A stretch of DNA of 25,708 bases from an uncultured Peptoniphilus sp. (lineage in GTDB: Bacteria > Bacillota > Clostridia > Tissierellales > Peptoniphilaceae), in NCBI GenBank assembly GCA_946999425.1, contig CAMQDG010000017.1, forward strand, positions 1 through 25,708, written 5' to 3'. A program made the translations under genes and the position numbers. Of the stretch, positions 14,629 to 22,302 are shown piece after piece (position 1 is the first letter of the stretch; every line of letters starts with the position of its first letter). A model generated the notes under the pieces. The model had not been told where the DNA came from. It saw nothing but the letters and a program-made list of their open reading frames with translations, and did no database searches.

Positions 14629-16242
14629 ATGAAAATAAAAAAAATACTTTATATTTGTTTAGCTTTTATAATCTTAAGCTTTCCAGTAAATATATTTGCA
14701 AAAGAAGAAATTCAAGTAATACTTGAACAACCAGCAAAACTTTCGGTGAAAGCAGGAGAAGATTTATATTATTACATAAATGTAAATCTTCCTGAAAACT
14801 ACCAAACCCTCTATAAATCCTTTGTAGTAACAGTTTTAACAGATAAAAACTTAAGCGTAGAGGAAACAAGCTTAAAAGGAACTCAAAAGGAAAAGGGCAA
14901 AATTGACTTAAAAACAAGCTCAGTAAAGAACAACACCCAATATTTAACTACTCTTTCAGTAAATGACATAAACTTGTTAAAGGGAATGAGAAATCTTAAA
15001 GTAGGCATAAAAACAAGGGTAAAATCCAATGCTTCAAATGTAGAAAACTTTAAAAATTCAATTATAGTTACAAGTGTTAATAATAATGGTAGTGAAAGTA
15101 CAGATCAAAAAAACTTTCAATCTCAAACAAAAGTTGAAGACGGAAGCATAAAAGTTGAAACCATCTATACAGATTCTGACTTTGTTGTAGGAACTACAAA
15201 TCCCCTGGCTAAAATAGATATATCAACAAAAGAAAAAATAGGTCAGGGCTTTTCAGACCAGAAAGGAAATTTTAAAATAAATATCCCGAGACAGGGAGAA
15301 AACACAAGTATAAATATCCTCGCAACTTGGAACGAAAATAAAGTCGAAAAAAAAGCAAATGCCAAAGCTCTTGTTATTGCAAGAGAAAAATCTGTAAATA
15401 AAAATCTTTTTCTTGGAGAAGACGAGGAAAAAAATAAAAGAGACTCTCAAGATTCAAACATGAAAAAGGAAGAAAACTTTGGCGGAAATCTTGAAAATTT
15501 ACAAATTCTTGTAAACACCTGTAAAAATTTAAATCCTCAATATGCTACAAGAGAAAACTTTGCAAAACTAAAAGCCTTAGTTGCAACAGGTGAATATTTA
15601 CTTGTAAAAACTGACAAAAATCCGGAAGAAATCAATAAAATCTCAAAAGAAATCTTGGAAACAATTAACTTTTTTAGAAAGCCTTATATGAATGGAGTAA
15701 GTAAAAATGAATTTAAAGGCTATGCACCAATGACAAGAGCTCAAGCAGCAGCAGTCTTTGCCCTTATAAGTAACAGAACAATGCCAAGTGGAAATTATTC
15801 GAGCTTTAAAGATGTAAATCAGGAAATGTGGTATGCAGATGCTGTTGCCTATGTAGAAAAAAGTGGAATAATGGCAGGATATGATGATTTAACCTTTAAA
15901 CCAAATAAAAAACTCACAAGAGCTGAATTTGCACAAATAGTTATGAATTTTAAAAGACTTGATCAAAACGCAGATAAAACTTTTGAAGATGTAAAAGAAA
16001 ACCATTGGGCATACAGGGCTATAAATTCCGTTGTTAAATGGGGTTATATGTCAGGAAGACCAGATAGGACTTTTGCACCAGACCAAGTAATAAAACGTGA
16101 AGAAGTAGCCAGCGTAATAAATAGACTAGAAGGAAGAAGACCAGATAGGGCCTTTATAGATAAATTCTCTAAAAATCCATTTTCTGATGTAAAAAAATCT
16201 AATTGGGCATACTATGAAATATTAGAAGCAACAGGGAAATAA
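14629..16242 (+). CDS. SLH-domain surface protein with Ig-like and helical modules
   Basis: This 537-residue exported protein has the signal peptide MKIKKILYICLAFIILSFPVNIFA. Residues ~28-170 form a beta-sandwich-like region. Residues ~180-250 look like a bacterial Ig-like (Big) domain, with the pattern VVGTTNPLAKIDI ... SDQKGNFKINIP. A charged linker (~265-290) follows. Residues ~295-350 look like a three-helix FIVAR-type bundle (LQILVNTCKNLNPQYATRENFAKLKALVATGEYLL). The C terminus carries SLH units that bind wall polymer. They are arranged as a tail half (FKGYAPMTRAQAAAVFALI), two complete repeats (SSFKDV..., TFEDVKENHWAY...) and a head half (PFSDVKKSNWAYYEILEATGK), equal to three repeats in permuted frame. 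AAAGGAGG precedes the ATG. It may act as an adhesin or S-layer component. Ligand unknown. Confidence 0.88.
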   Translation: MKIKKILYICLAFIILSFPVNIFAKEEIQVILEQPAKLSVKAGEDLYYYINVNLPENYQTLYKSFVVTVLTDKNLSVEETSLKGTQKEKGKIDLKTSSVKNNTQYLTTLSVNDINLLKGMRNLKVGIKTRVKSNASNVENFKNSIIVTSVNNNGSESTDQKNFQSQTKVEDGSIKVETIYTDSDFVVGTTNPLAKIDISTKEKIGQGFSDQKGNFKINIPRQGENTSINILATWNENKVEKKANAKALVIAREKSVNKNLFLGEDEEKNKRDSQDSNMKKEENFGGNLENLQILVNTCKNLNPQYATRENFAKLKALVATGEYLLVKTDKNPEEINKISKEILETINFFRKPYMNGVSKNEFKGYAPMTRAQAAAVFALISNRTMPSGNYSSFKDVNQEMWYADAVAYVEKSGIMAGYDDLTFKPNKKLTRAEFAQIVMNFKRLDQNADKTFEDVKENHWAYRAINSVVKWGYMSGRPDRTFAPDQVIKREEVASVINRLEGRRPDRAFIDKFSKNPFSDVKKSNWAYYEILEATGK

Positions 16243-16316
16243 TAACTTGTTACAAATTTCATAAAATCTTTATAAAATCTTAATTATTCTTTTAAATATA
16301 GTTTGTTTTTCTTGGA

Positions 16317-16322
16317 TATAAT
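16317..16322 (+). promoter_or_regulatory. -10 box for the VTT membrane protein
   Basis: TATAAT preceded by TTGGA, with no clear -35. The expected start near 16329 leaves about 11 nt of leader, which contains AGGCG. Confidence 0.45.
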
Positions 16323-16339
16323 AAATATTGAGGCGAATT

Positions 16340-17008
16340 ATGGAAATTTTAAATGAAACACCTAAAGTAAAAAAAACCAAGGGTATTATAAAAAAGGAAA
16401 AAAGTCCTGTGAAAAAAATAAAAAGAAATAATTTAATATTGAAGATTTTATTTTATGTAAGCCTATTACTCATAGTAGGCTTTGGAGTTTGGGGATATAA
16501 AGCGGGGATTTTTAATTCTAAATCAGACCTTATAAAATATATAAATTCAACGGGAGTTTGGGGATCTATTATATTTATTATTGTACAAATTGTACAAGTA
16601 GTAATTCCCATAATACCCGGTGGAATAACATCAATAGTAGGAGTAATAATTTTTGGAGCCTTAAAGGGAACATTTTATAATTATGTAGGTATTTTAATAG
16701 GAAGCTTTATAAACTTTTTCCTTGCAAGACGCTTCGGAAGTTCTACAGTAAGAAAAATTATAGGAGATAAAAACTTTAACAAATATCGCGATTTTTTGGA
16801 AAAGAAAAATTTCAACACCCTATTTGCCCTTGCAATTTTCTCGCCGGTTGCGCCAGACGATATATTGTGTCTTTTTGCGGGGCTAACTAAAATGAGAATC
16901 AGAACATTTGCCTTGATTTTAATATTCTTAAAACCCTTTGCCTTGATTTCTTACACCTTGGGAACAATATTTGCTTTAGATAAATTTAGTATTTTTAAAT
17001 TTTGGTAA
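16340..17008 (+). CDS. VTT-domain (TVP38/TMEM64, DedA-like) membrane protein
   Basis: This is a polytopic inner-membrane protein of about 222 residues. A lysine-rich cytoplasmic N terminus (to ~33) is followed by a transmembrane segment (~33-53). The VTT core then begins with IFIIVQIVQVVIPIIPGGITSIVGVIIFG, the GTFYNYVGILIGSFINFFLARRFG helix pair, and the re-entrant motif FALAIFSPVAPDDILCLFAGLTKM. It ends with a last helix (ISYTLGTIF). DedA/VTT proteins are linked to lipid flipping, for example of undecaprenyl phosphate or phospholipids. This branch (TVP38-like) has no proven substrate. An upstream in-frame TTG at 16328 would lack a ribosome site. The ATG at 16340 has AGGCG 4 nt ahead. It has its own terminator. 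Confidence 0.88.
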   Translation: MEILNETPKVKKTKGIIKKEKSPVKKIKRNNLILKILFYVSLLLIVGFGVWGYKAGIFNSKSDLIKYINSTGVWGSIIFIIVQIVQVVIPIIPGGITSIVGVIIFGALKGTFYNYVGILIGSFINFFLARRFGSSTVRKIIGDKNFNKYRDFLEKKNFNTLFALAIFSPVAPDDILCLFAGLTKMRIRTFALILIFLKPFALISYTLGTIFALDKFSIFKFW

Positions 17009-17023
17009 TAAATTTTATAAGAA

Positions 17024-17050
17024 GACCCCAGTTTTTGCTGGGGTTTTTTA
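17024..17050 (+). terminator. Intrinsic terminator after the VTT gene
   Basis: ACCCCAG / CTGGGGT stem with a TTTTTG loop and a run of 6 T. Confidence 0.92.
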
Positions 17051-17123
17051 ATAAAGCTTTATAAATTTTATAAAAAGAAATATTTTAATAAAAAATTTAT
17101 CAAAATAATAAAAATAATTTGTA

Positions 17124-17152
17124 TTGACAAATAAATGATTAAGCAGTAACCT
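17124..17152 (+). promoter_or_regulatory. Candidate promoter of tnaA
   Basis: Perfect TTGACA (17124-17129), a 17 nt spacer and TAACCT (17147-17152). The -10 box is poor, which would suit a regulated promoter. An ATCAAA copy lies 19 nt upstream of the -35 box. Confidence 0.5.
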
Positions 17153-17156
17153 TTTT

Positions 17157-17325
17157 CTAAAGATAAATTTAGAATATTTATCTTAGGGTACTGTCCGCTC
17201 ATTAATTTGAAATAAATTTTATTAAAATTTTCCCGTATCAAAAAATTAATCAAAATTGTATCAAATTTTTAACCGGGGTCCTCTGTACAAAAGTTACATT
17301 ATTTTAATTATATGGAGGTTAGATA
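17157..17325 (+). promoter_or_regulatory. Long tnaA leader with hairpin and phased ATCAAA repeats
   Basis: If the 17124 promoter is used, the leader is about 165 nt, far longer than others in this window. It starts with a hairpin, AAGATAAAT (17160-17168) / ATTTATCTT (17176-17184). Three ATCAAA copies follow at 17237, 17249 and 17260, 12 and 11 nt apart. A GC island ACCGGGGTCC lies at 17272-17281. GGAGG at 17312-17316 serves tnaA. No TnaC-like leader peptide with a Trp codon was found. I do not recognise it as a named riboswitch. With the terminator and promoter, this accounts for the whole gap between 17009 and 17325. Confidence 0.45.
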
Positions 17326-18966
17326 ATGAAGTACCAATTAAATGTACCAACACCACGTTCTTATACATATGTTACTAAGAACATACCGGAAGTTACTGTT
17401 GAACAAAGAGAAAGAGCTTTAAAAGCAACTCACTACAATGAATTTGCATTTCCTGCAGGAATGCTTACAATTGATATGCTTTCAGACTCAGGAACAACTG
17501 CCATGACTGATGTACAATGGTCTGCAATGTTCTTAGGAGATGAATCATATGGTAGAAATAAGGGTTACTATGTTCTTTTAGACACTTTCAGAGATGTATT
17601 TGAAAGAGGAAACGACCAAAAAAGAATAATAGACCTTGTTAGAACCGATTGTGAAGATGTAGAAAAAATGATGGATGAAGTTTATCTTTGCGAATATGAA
17701 GGGGGACTTTTCAACGGAGGTTCCGCTCAAATGGAAAGACCAAACACATTTATCATTCAACAAGGTCGTGCTGCAGAATCAGTACTTTTTGAACTTGTTA
17801 GAAATATTTTAAATAAAAGAGAACCGGGAAAGACATATACAATTCCATCAAACGGTCACTTTGACACAACAGAAGGAAATATTAAACAAATGGGTTCTAT
17901 TCCAAGAAACCTTTATAATAAAGAGTTACTATGGGATGTTCCAGAAGGTGGAAAATACGAAAGAAATCCTTTCAAAGGAAACATGGATACAGAAAAACTT
18001 GAAGAATTAATTACAAAACTTGGACCTGAAAATGTGCCTTTAGTTTATACAACTATTACAAACAACACAATTTGTGGTCAACCTGTATCAATGGCAAACC
18101 TTCGTGAATGTTCAAGAATAGCTCACAAATATGACATTCCTTATATGTTTGATGCAGCAAGATGGGCTGAAAATGCTTACTTTATTAAAGTAAATGAAGA
18201 AGGCTACCAAGATAAATCTATAAACGAAATAGCTAAAGAAATGTTCTCATATTGTGACGGTTTCACAGCTTCTCTTAAAAAAGATGGTCACGCAAACATG
18301 GGCGGAGTTTTAGCTTTTAGAGATAAGGGATTATTCTGGAAGAAATTTTCAGACTTTAATGAAGATGGATCAGTAAAAACAGACGTAGGTATTCTACTTA
18401 AAGTTAAACAAATTTCATGCTATGGTAATGACTCTTACGGTGGAATGAGCGGTCGTGATATAATGGCATTAGCAGCAGGACTTTATGAAGCATCAAAATT
18501 TGAATATTTAGACGCTCGTGTTAAACAATGTGAATATCTTGCTCAAGGTTTCTATAAAGCAGGAGTAAAGGGAGTTGTACTTCCAGCAGGTGGTCATGGA
18601 GTTTATATAAACATGGATGAATTCTTTGACAACAAACGTGGACCTCTTACTTTTGCAGGACAAGGTTTTTCAGTTGAATTAATTCGTAGATATGGAATAA
18701 GAACAGCTGAACTTGGAAATTATTCCATGGAATATGATTTAAAGACACCAGAACAACAAAAAGAAGTAGCAAACGTAGTAAGATTTGCAATAAACAGAAG
18801 TCAACTTAGTAAAGAACATATGGATTATGTAATAGAAGCTGTAAAAGCTCTTTATGAAGACAGAGCTTCAATTCCAAACATAAAAATTGTTAAAGGACAA
18901 AATCTTCCAATGCGTCACTTCCACGCATTCTTAGAACCATATGCACCAAGTGAAGAAGAGAAATAA
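17326..18966 (+). CDS. tnaA: Tryptophanase (L-tryptophan indole-lyase), long form
   Basis: This PLP fold-type I lyase splits L-tryptophan to indole, pyruvate and ammonia. Active-site residues align with E. coli TnaA: Tyr75 (GDESYGR, Y74), Asp180 (GHFDTTEG, D137), Asp276 and Arg279 (FDAARWAENAYFIK), the Schiff-base lysine Lys319 (SLKKDG, K270) and His531 (MRHFHAF, H463). Asp180 and His531 separate tryptophanases from tyrosine phenol-lyases, which have Thr and Phe there. At 546 residues it is about 75 longer than E. coli TnaA. About 44 extra residues lie between Phe92 and QQGRAAE (146-151), and about 19 lie between Lys319 and His531, mostly in the segment just after Lys319. GGAGG precedes the ATG. 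An NSS transporter gene follows at 55 nt. Indole positivity would be expected. Confidence 0.93.
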   Translation: MKYQLNVPTPRSYTYVTKNIPEVTVEQRERALKATHYNEFAFPAGMLTIDMLSDSGTTAMTDVQWSAMFLGDESYGRNKGYYVLLDTFRDVFERGNDQKRIIDLVRTDCEDVEKMMDEVYLCEYEGGLFNGGSAQMERPNTFIIQQGRAAESVLFELVRNILNKREPGKTYTIPSNGHFDTTEGNIKQMGSIPRNLYNKELLWDVPEGGKYERNPFKGNMDTEKLEELITKLGPENVPLVYTTITNNTICGQPVSMANLRECSRIAHKYDIPYMFDAARWAENAYFIKVNEEGYQDKSINEIAKEMFSYCDGFTASLKKDGHANMGGVLAFRDKGLFWKKFSDFNEDGSVKTDVGILLKVKQISCYGNDSYGGMSGRDIMALAAGLYEASKFEYLDARVKQCEYLAQGFYKAGVKGVVLPAGGHGVYINMDEFFDNKRGPLTFAGQGFSVELIRRYGIRTAELGNYSMEYDLKTPEQQKEVANVVRFAINRSQLSKEHMDYVIEAVKALYEDRASIPNIKIVKGQNLPMRHFHAFLEPYAPSEEEK

Positions 18967-18974
18967 ATAAAATT

Positions 18975-18998
18975 AGTCTCCCCATAAAAGGGGAGACT
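18975..18998 (+). terminator. Hairpin between tnaA and the transporter, probably leaky
   Basis: A perfect 9-pair stem (AGTCTCCCC / GGGGAGACT) with a 6 nt loop is followed by CTATATTAAA rather than a T run. It may be a weak attenuator, an mRNA 3' stabiliser or a processing site that lowers transporter expression relative to tnaA. Confidence 0.5.
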
Positions 18999-19021
18999 CT
19001 ATATTAAATAAGGAGAGCCTT

Positions 19022-20365
19022 ATGGAAAATAATACAGTAAAAAAGAGAGATGGATTTCAAACTAAATGGGGTTTTATTTTAGCTTGTATCGGTTCAGCAG
19101 TTGGAATGGGAAATATTTGGAGATTCCCCATATTAGTTTCTACATATGGTGGTATGACTTTCTTAATACCTTATTTTATATTTGTAGTATTAATAGGTGC
19201 CACAGGCGTAGTAACTGAAATGGCATTAGGTCGTAGCACTCAAGCAGGTTCAGTAGGAGCTTTTGGAAAATGTACAGAGCTTAGGACTGGAAATAAGACT
19301 ATAGGAGAAACTATAGGACTTATACCTGTTCTTGGTTCATTAGCTCTTGCAATAGGATATACCTGTGTAATGTCATGGGTATTTAAATATACTTTTATGT
19401 CCTTTACAGGAGATCTTGCTAAAATGGGACAGGACATGGACGTAATAGGATCCACCTTTGGAGCAACAGCAACTGCAGGTGGAGCAAATTTATGGATTGT
19501 TATAGCAATTATTGTAAGTTTTATAATAATGGTACTTGGAGTTTCAAATGGTATTGAAAAAGCAAATAAAATAATGATGCCTATACTATTTGTACTATTT
19601 GTAGGACTTGGAATTTATATTTTCACTCTTCCAGGATCAAGCGAAGGTTATAAATATATATTTACAGTAGATCCTAACGGAATAAAAAATCCTAAAGTAT
19701 GGTTATTTGCCTTTGGACAAGCATTTTTCTCTCTTTCCGTAGCAGGAAGTGGAACTGTAATATACGGATCATATTTAAATAAAAAAGAATCAATACCATC
19801 TTCAGCAAGAAACGTAGCAGTATTTGATACAATAGCAGCTCTTCTTGCAGCCTTTGTAATTATTCCTGCAATGGCAGCAGCTAAGGCACCTCTTGACACA
19901 GGAGGACCGGGACTTATGTTTATCTTCTTAGTTAACGTATTAAACGGAATGCCAGCAGGAAGAATAGTAGGAGTTATTTTCTACGTTTGCGTTCTTTTTG
20001 CAGGAGTAAGCTCAATAATCAATCTTTACGAAACACCCGTTGCATATTTACAAGAAAAATTTAATTTTTCAAGACCCCTTGCAACAGGACTTATACATGT
20101 AATAGGATGTGTAATTGCAATTTTAATTCAAGCAATAGTATCACAATGGATGGACGTTGTTTCAATTTACATTTGTCCATTGGGAGCAGCCCTTGCAGCT
20201 ATAATGTTCCTATGGGTAGCAGACAAAGAATTCGCCCTTAATGGAGTAAATGAAGGATCAATAAAACCAATAGGAGGATGGTATTATCCTCTTGCAAAAT
20301 ACGTTTACGTATTAGCAGCTTTAATTGCTTTAGTAGCAGGAGCAATACTTGGCGGAATAGGTTGA
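19022..20365 (+). CDS. NSS-family sodium-dependent symporter, probably for tryptophan
   Basis: This 447-residue polytopic membrane protein belongs to the neurotransmitter:sodium symporter (SNF) family, which includes LeuT, MhsT and the Symbiobacterium tryptophan transporter TnaT. The diagnostic first helix reads WGFILACIGSAVGMGNIWRFP (residues ~16-36), with the unwound segment that binds sodium and substrate. Further hydrophobic helices follow, including AFGQAFFSLSVAGSGTVIYGSYL (TM6-like) and the ALLAAFVIIPAMAAA region. Bacterial members have 11-12 helices. Its position right after tnaA suggests tryptophan, or another aromatic amino acid, as substrate. The ATG has AAGGAGAG upstream, and a terminator follows. 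The family is sure, the substrate inferred. Confidence 0.92.
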   Translation: MENNTVKKRDGFQTKWGFILACIGSAVGMGNIWRFPILVSTYGGMTFLIPYFIFVVLIGATGVVTEMALGRSTQAGSVGAFGKCTELRTGNKTIGETIGLIPVLGSLALAIGYTCVMSWVFKYTFMSFTGDLAKMGQDMDVIGSTFGATATAGGANLWIVIAIIVSFIIMVLGVSNGIEKANKIMMPILFVLFVGLGIYIFTLPGSSEGYKYIFTVDPNGIKNPKVWLFAFGQAFFSLSVAGSGTVIYGSYLNKKESIPSSARNVAVFDTIAALLAAFVIIPAMAAAKAPLDTGGPGLMFIFLVNVLNGMPAGRIVGVIFYVCVLFAGVSSIINLYETPVAYLQEKFNFSRPLATGLIHVIGCVIAILIQAIVSQWMDVVSIYICPLGAALAAIMFLWVADKEFALNGVNEGSIKPIGGWYYPLAKYVYVLAALIALVAGAILGGIG

Positions 20366-20381
20366 TAAAAAAATTTTCAAA

Positions 20382-20410
20382 ACCATCGTTTTATACGGTG
20401 GTTTTTTTTA
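20382..20410 (+). terminator. Intrinsic terminator after the transporter
   Basis: ACCATCG (20382-20388) pairs with CGGTGGT (20396-20402, one T-G pair), followed by 8 T. Confidence 0.88.
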
Positions 20411-20610
20411 TTGCAGATTTTAGTTATTTAAGAATAAAATATCTGTGAAAAAATAAAGATTAAACATTTATAAAAGGGATACTTAAAAGGCAAGAGCTAT
20501 TAATTAATTTTTTTAAGTTTTATAAATTCGCAAAAATTTTTTTATTTATTTTACTTACAGAAAATTTTTATTAAAAATTTTTTTGATATAGATATAAGCT
20601 AATGAAAATA
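20411..20610. other. AT-rich intergenic stretch, nothing recognised
   Basis: This is part of the 340 nt gap between the transporter and the ATC-hydrolase gene. It is almost pure A/T with long T and A runs (20505-20590). I see no open frame of note, no hairpin with GC content and no repeat. It may supply UP-element-like sequence to the promoter at 20611. Confidence 0.4.
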
Positions 20611-20619
20611 TGCTATAAT
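20611..20619 (+). promoter_or_regulatory. Extended -10 promoter of the ATC-hydrolase gene
   Basis: TGC-TATAAT is a perfect extended -10 element with no good -35 at 17 nt. It would give an ~80 nt leader with no clear structure. Confidence 0.55.
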
Positions 20620-20705
20620 TAAATTGTAAATGAAAGTTAATTTCAGTAATAAAAAGTCATAGGATGTAATTTTATTTTTGTAAGAATAAATGGAGGATAG
20701 ATAAT

Positions 20706-21332
20706 ATGAAATATCATGGTTTTTATTTTTTTATTTTTAAAAGACCTATGAAAAAAGTTTTAATAGAAAAGTATGATAGGAAATATGCTTCAGAAATTAT
20801 AAGAAAAAGTAAAAAAGTATATCGTAGTCTTATAGAAAAAATGGATGACATAGGTGATGACAATCCCATGGCTTATAATGAAATGTTTGCCCTCATTTTT
20901 GTTTCTCCATACTTAGCAAGCGACAAAAAGATTCCACCAGAAACCATTCAGGAAATGATGCGCAGATCCCTCTACTATCTTAAGTGGTATTTTAATCGAA
21001 CTGACCTTAATACAAAAAGGGGAAAGGAAATTAATAAAAAGAATATTGTTAAGTATTATAAATGGTATACACAAGAAAAAGAAAAAAAATATCCAACTTC
21101 TTTTAAAGTCGATTTTATAGGTCAGCCCTATGAAGATGCTTGTTATTATCGAATTACCCGCTGTCCCATATGCACCTATACAAAAAAGTTGGATGTCTTT
21201 GAATTAATGCCACTATTTTGCGAACTTGATGATGTGATGATCAGTCTTCAACATGGAATTTTACATAGAGAAGAAACAATTGCTAGGGGTGGAGAATACT
21301 GCGACTATTTCATCACAGGAGATAAAGAATAA
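20706..21332 (+). CDS. L-2-amino-thiazoline-4-carboxylate (ATC) hydrolase family protein
   Basis: This 208-residue soluble protein belongs to the ATC hydrolase family. The founding Pseudomonas enzyme opens the thiazoline ring on the way to L-cysteine, but most family members are uncharacterised. Signature segments are the RCPICTYTKKL motif (152-162), the helix FELMPLFCELDDVMISL (165-181) and GGEYCDYFIT at the C terminus (Cys199). Two Cys in CPIC plus Cys199 could bind metal or act in catalysis. The start has GGAGG at 20692-20696. A later Met at 20748 would cut off only a hydrophobic lead (MKYHGFYFFIFKRP) and cannot be excluded. It may be co-transcribed with the alpha/beta hydrolase 65 nt downstream. 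The true substrate is unknown. Confidence 0.82.
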   Translation: MKYHGFYFFIFKRPMKKVLIEKYDRKYASEIIRKSKKVYRSLIEKMDDIGDDNPMAYNEMFALIFVSPYLASDKKIPPETIQEMMRRSLYYLKWYFNRTDLNTKRGKEINKKNIVKYYKWYTQEKEKKYPTSFKVDFIGQPYEDACYYRITRCPICTYTKKLDVFELMPLFCELDDVMISLQHGILHREETIARGGEYCDYFITGDKE

Positions 21333-21341
21333 TTTAGTAAA

Positions 21342-21380
21342 TTTCTTATAAAAAAAATGGATAAGAAAAATATTTTTTTT
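21342..21380 (+). terminator. Weak terminator-like hairpin before the alpha/beta hydrolase gene
   Basis: TTTCTTAT (21342-21349) pairs with ATAAGAAA (21361-21368), followed by TATTTTTTTT. The AU-only stem is weak, so read-through is likely. Confidence 0.4.
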
Positions 21381-21397
21381 AGATAAAGAGGAATACA

Positions 21398-22153
21398 ATG
21401 AACTTCACTACTCATGGAAATAGAAATAATAAATCACTTTTATTTATTCATGGGCTTGCCTCTAATGCGGACCTATGTTTTAAGCCTCTGTTAGCTTATT
21501 TACAAGATTATTATGTAATTTTTTGTGAATTAGACGGACATTATGGAAAAAAGCCCAAAGATTTAATTTCAGTGGAAGACATAATAGATTCAGTAGAAAG
21601 TTACATAATAAGGGAAATGGGTGGAAGTGTCTATGGAATATGTGGTTTTTCTATGGGAGCTACCCTAGCTGTAGAAATCCTTGGGAGAGGAAATATTTCT
21701 GTTAATAGGGTTCTTTTAGATGGGGCGATTACTGCTGAGTTGGGTTTGATGGCAGTACCATTAACCTGGGCTTTTATCCTTGGCACAAAGAGAATAAAAA
21801 ATAAAAAATCCATACCTAAATTTTTGTTAGATAAGATTATGGGTAAGGACAATAAGGGACTTATTGAAATGATGTATCCACAAATAAGCAAGGAAACTAT
21901 CAAAAATACTTGTAGATATATTTATCATTACAAAGTTCCAGAAAATTTAACCAAATTTTCAAATCCAGTACTTTTTTGGAGAGGAAGCCAAGAGCCAATT
22001 CCTGCAAAAAGTGAAAAGAAATTAAGAGAATATCTTCCGCAAATGAAGACAGAAGTGTTTGAAGGTATGGGTCACGGACAATTTCTCCATGAACATCCCA
22101 TAGAATACGCTGAGAAACTCAAAAAATTTTTGGAAAATAAAATTTTGGAATAA
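21398..22153 (+). CDS. Alpha/beta hydrolase
   Basis: This 251-residue cytosolic alpha/beta-hydrolase-fold protein has an oxyanion-hole motif LLFIHGLAS (14-22), the nucleophile elbow GFSMG with Ser85, and catalytic His226 in GMGHGQFLHEHP. Where the acid residue is expected the sequence reads WRGSQEPIPAKS, so Glu appears to stand in for the usual Asp. Family members include esterases, thioesterases and peptidases, and the substrate cannot be named. AGAGG lies about 8 nt before the ATG. It follows the ATC-hydrolase-family gene at 65 nt and may share its transcript. Confidence 0.87.
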   Translation: MNFTTHGNRNNKSLLFIHGLASNADLCFKPLLAYLQDYYVIFCELDGHYGKKPKDLISVEDIIDSVESYIIREMGGSVYGICGFSMGATLAVEILGRGNISVNRVLLDGAITAELGLMAVPLTWAFILGTKRIKNKKSIPKFLLDKIMGKDNKGLIEMMYPQISKETIKNTCRYIYHYKVPENLTKFSNPVLFWRGSQEPIPAKSEKKLREYLPQMKTEVFEGMGHGQFLHEHPIEYAEKLKKFLENKILE

Positions 22154-22302
22154 AACTCATATAAAGAGGATAGATCTTATTTCAAAAGAAGATTCAAAAT
22201 TTCAAGAAAAAATAATGTAAGGCTATTTATAGAAAAAGAAATATTTAAACCACTAAACAATGAAAATATATTTTAAAAATAAATTATCATAATGAGGATA
22301 AT

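Noticed and set aside
17130..17325. TnaC-like leader peptide for tnaA
   Set aside because: Short frames here (for example ATG ATT AAG CAG TAA at 17136) contain no Trp codon and do not resemble TnaC.
17326..18966. Tyrosine phenol-lyase as identity of the PLP lyase
   Set aside because: The discriminating positions read Asp180 and His531, as in tryptophanase. Phenol-lyases have Thr and Phe there.
20411..20705. Small RNA or hidden gene in the AT-rich gap
   Set aside because: Apart from the extended -10 promoter at 20611 no GC-containing hairpin or coding frame was seen, and A/T runs alone are not evidence.
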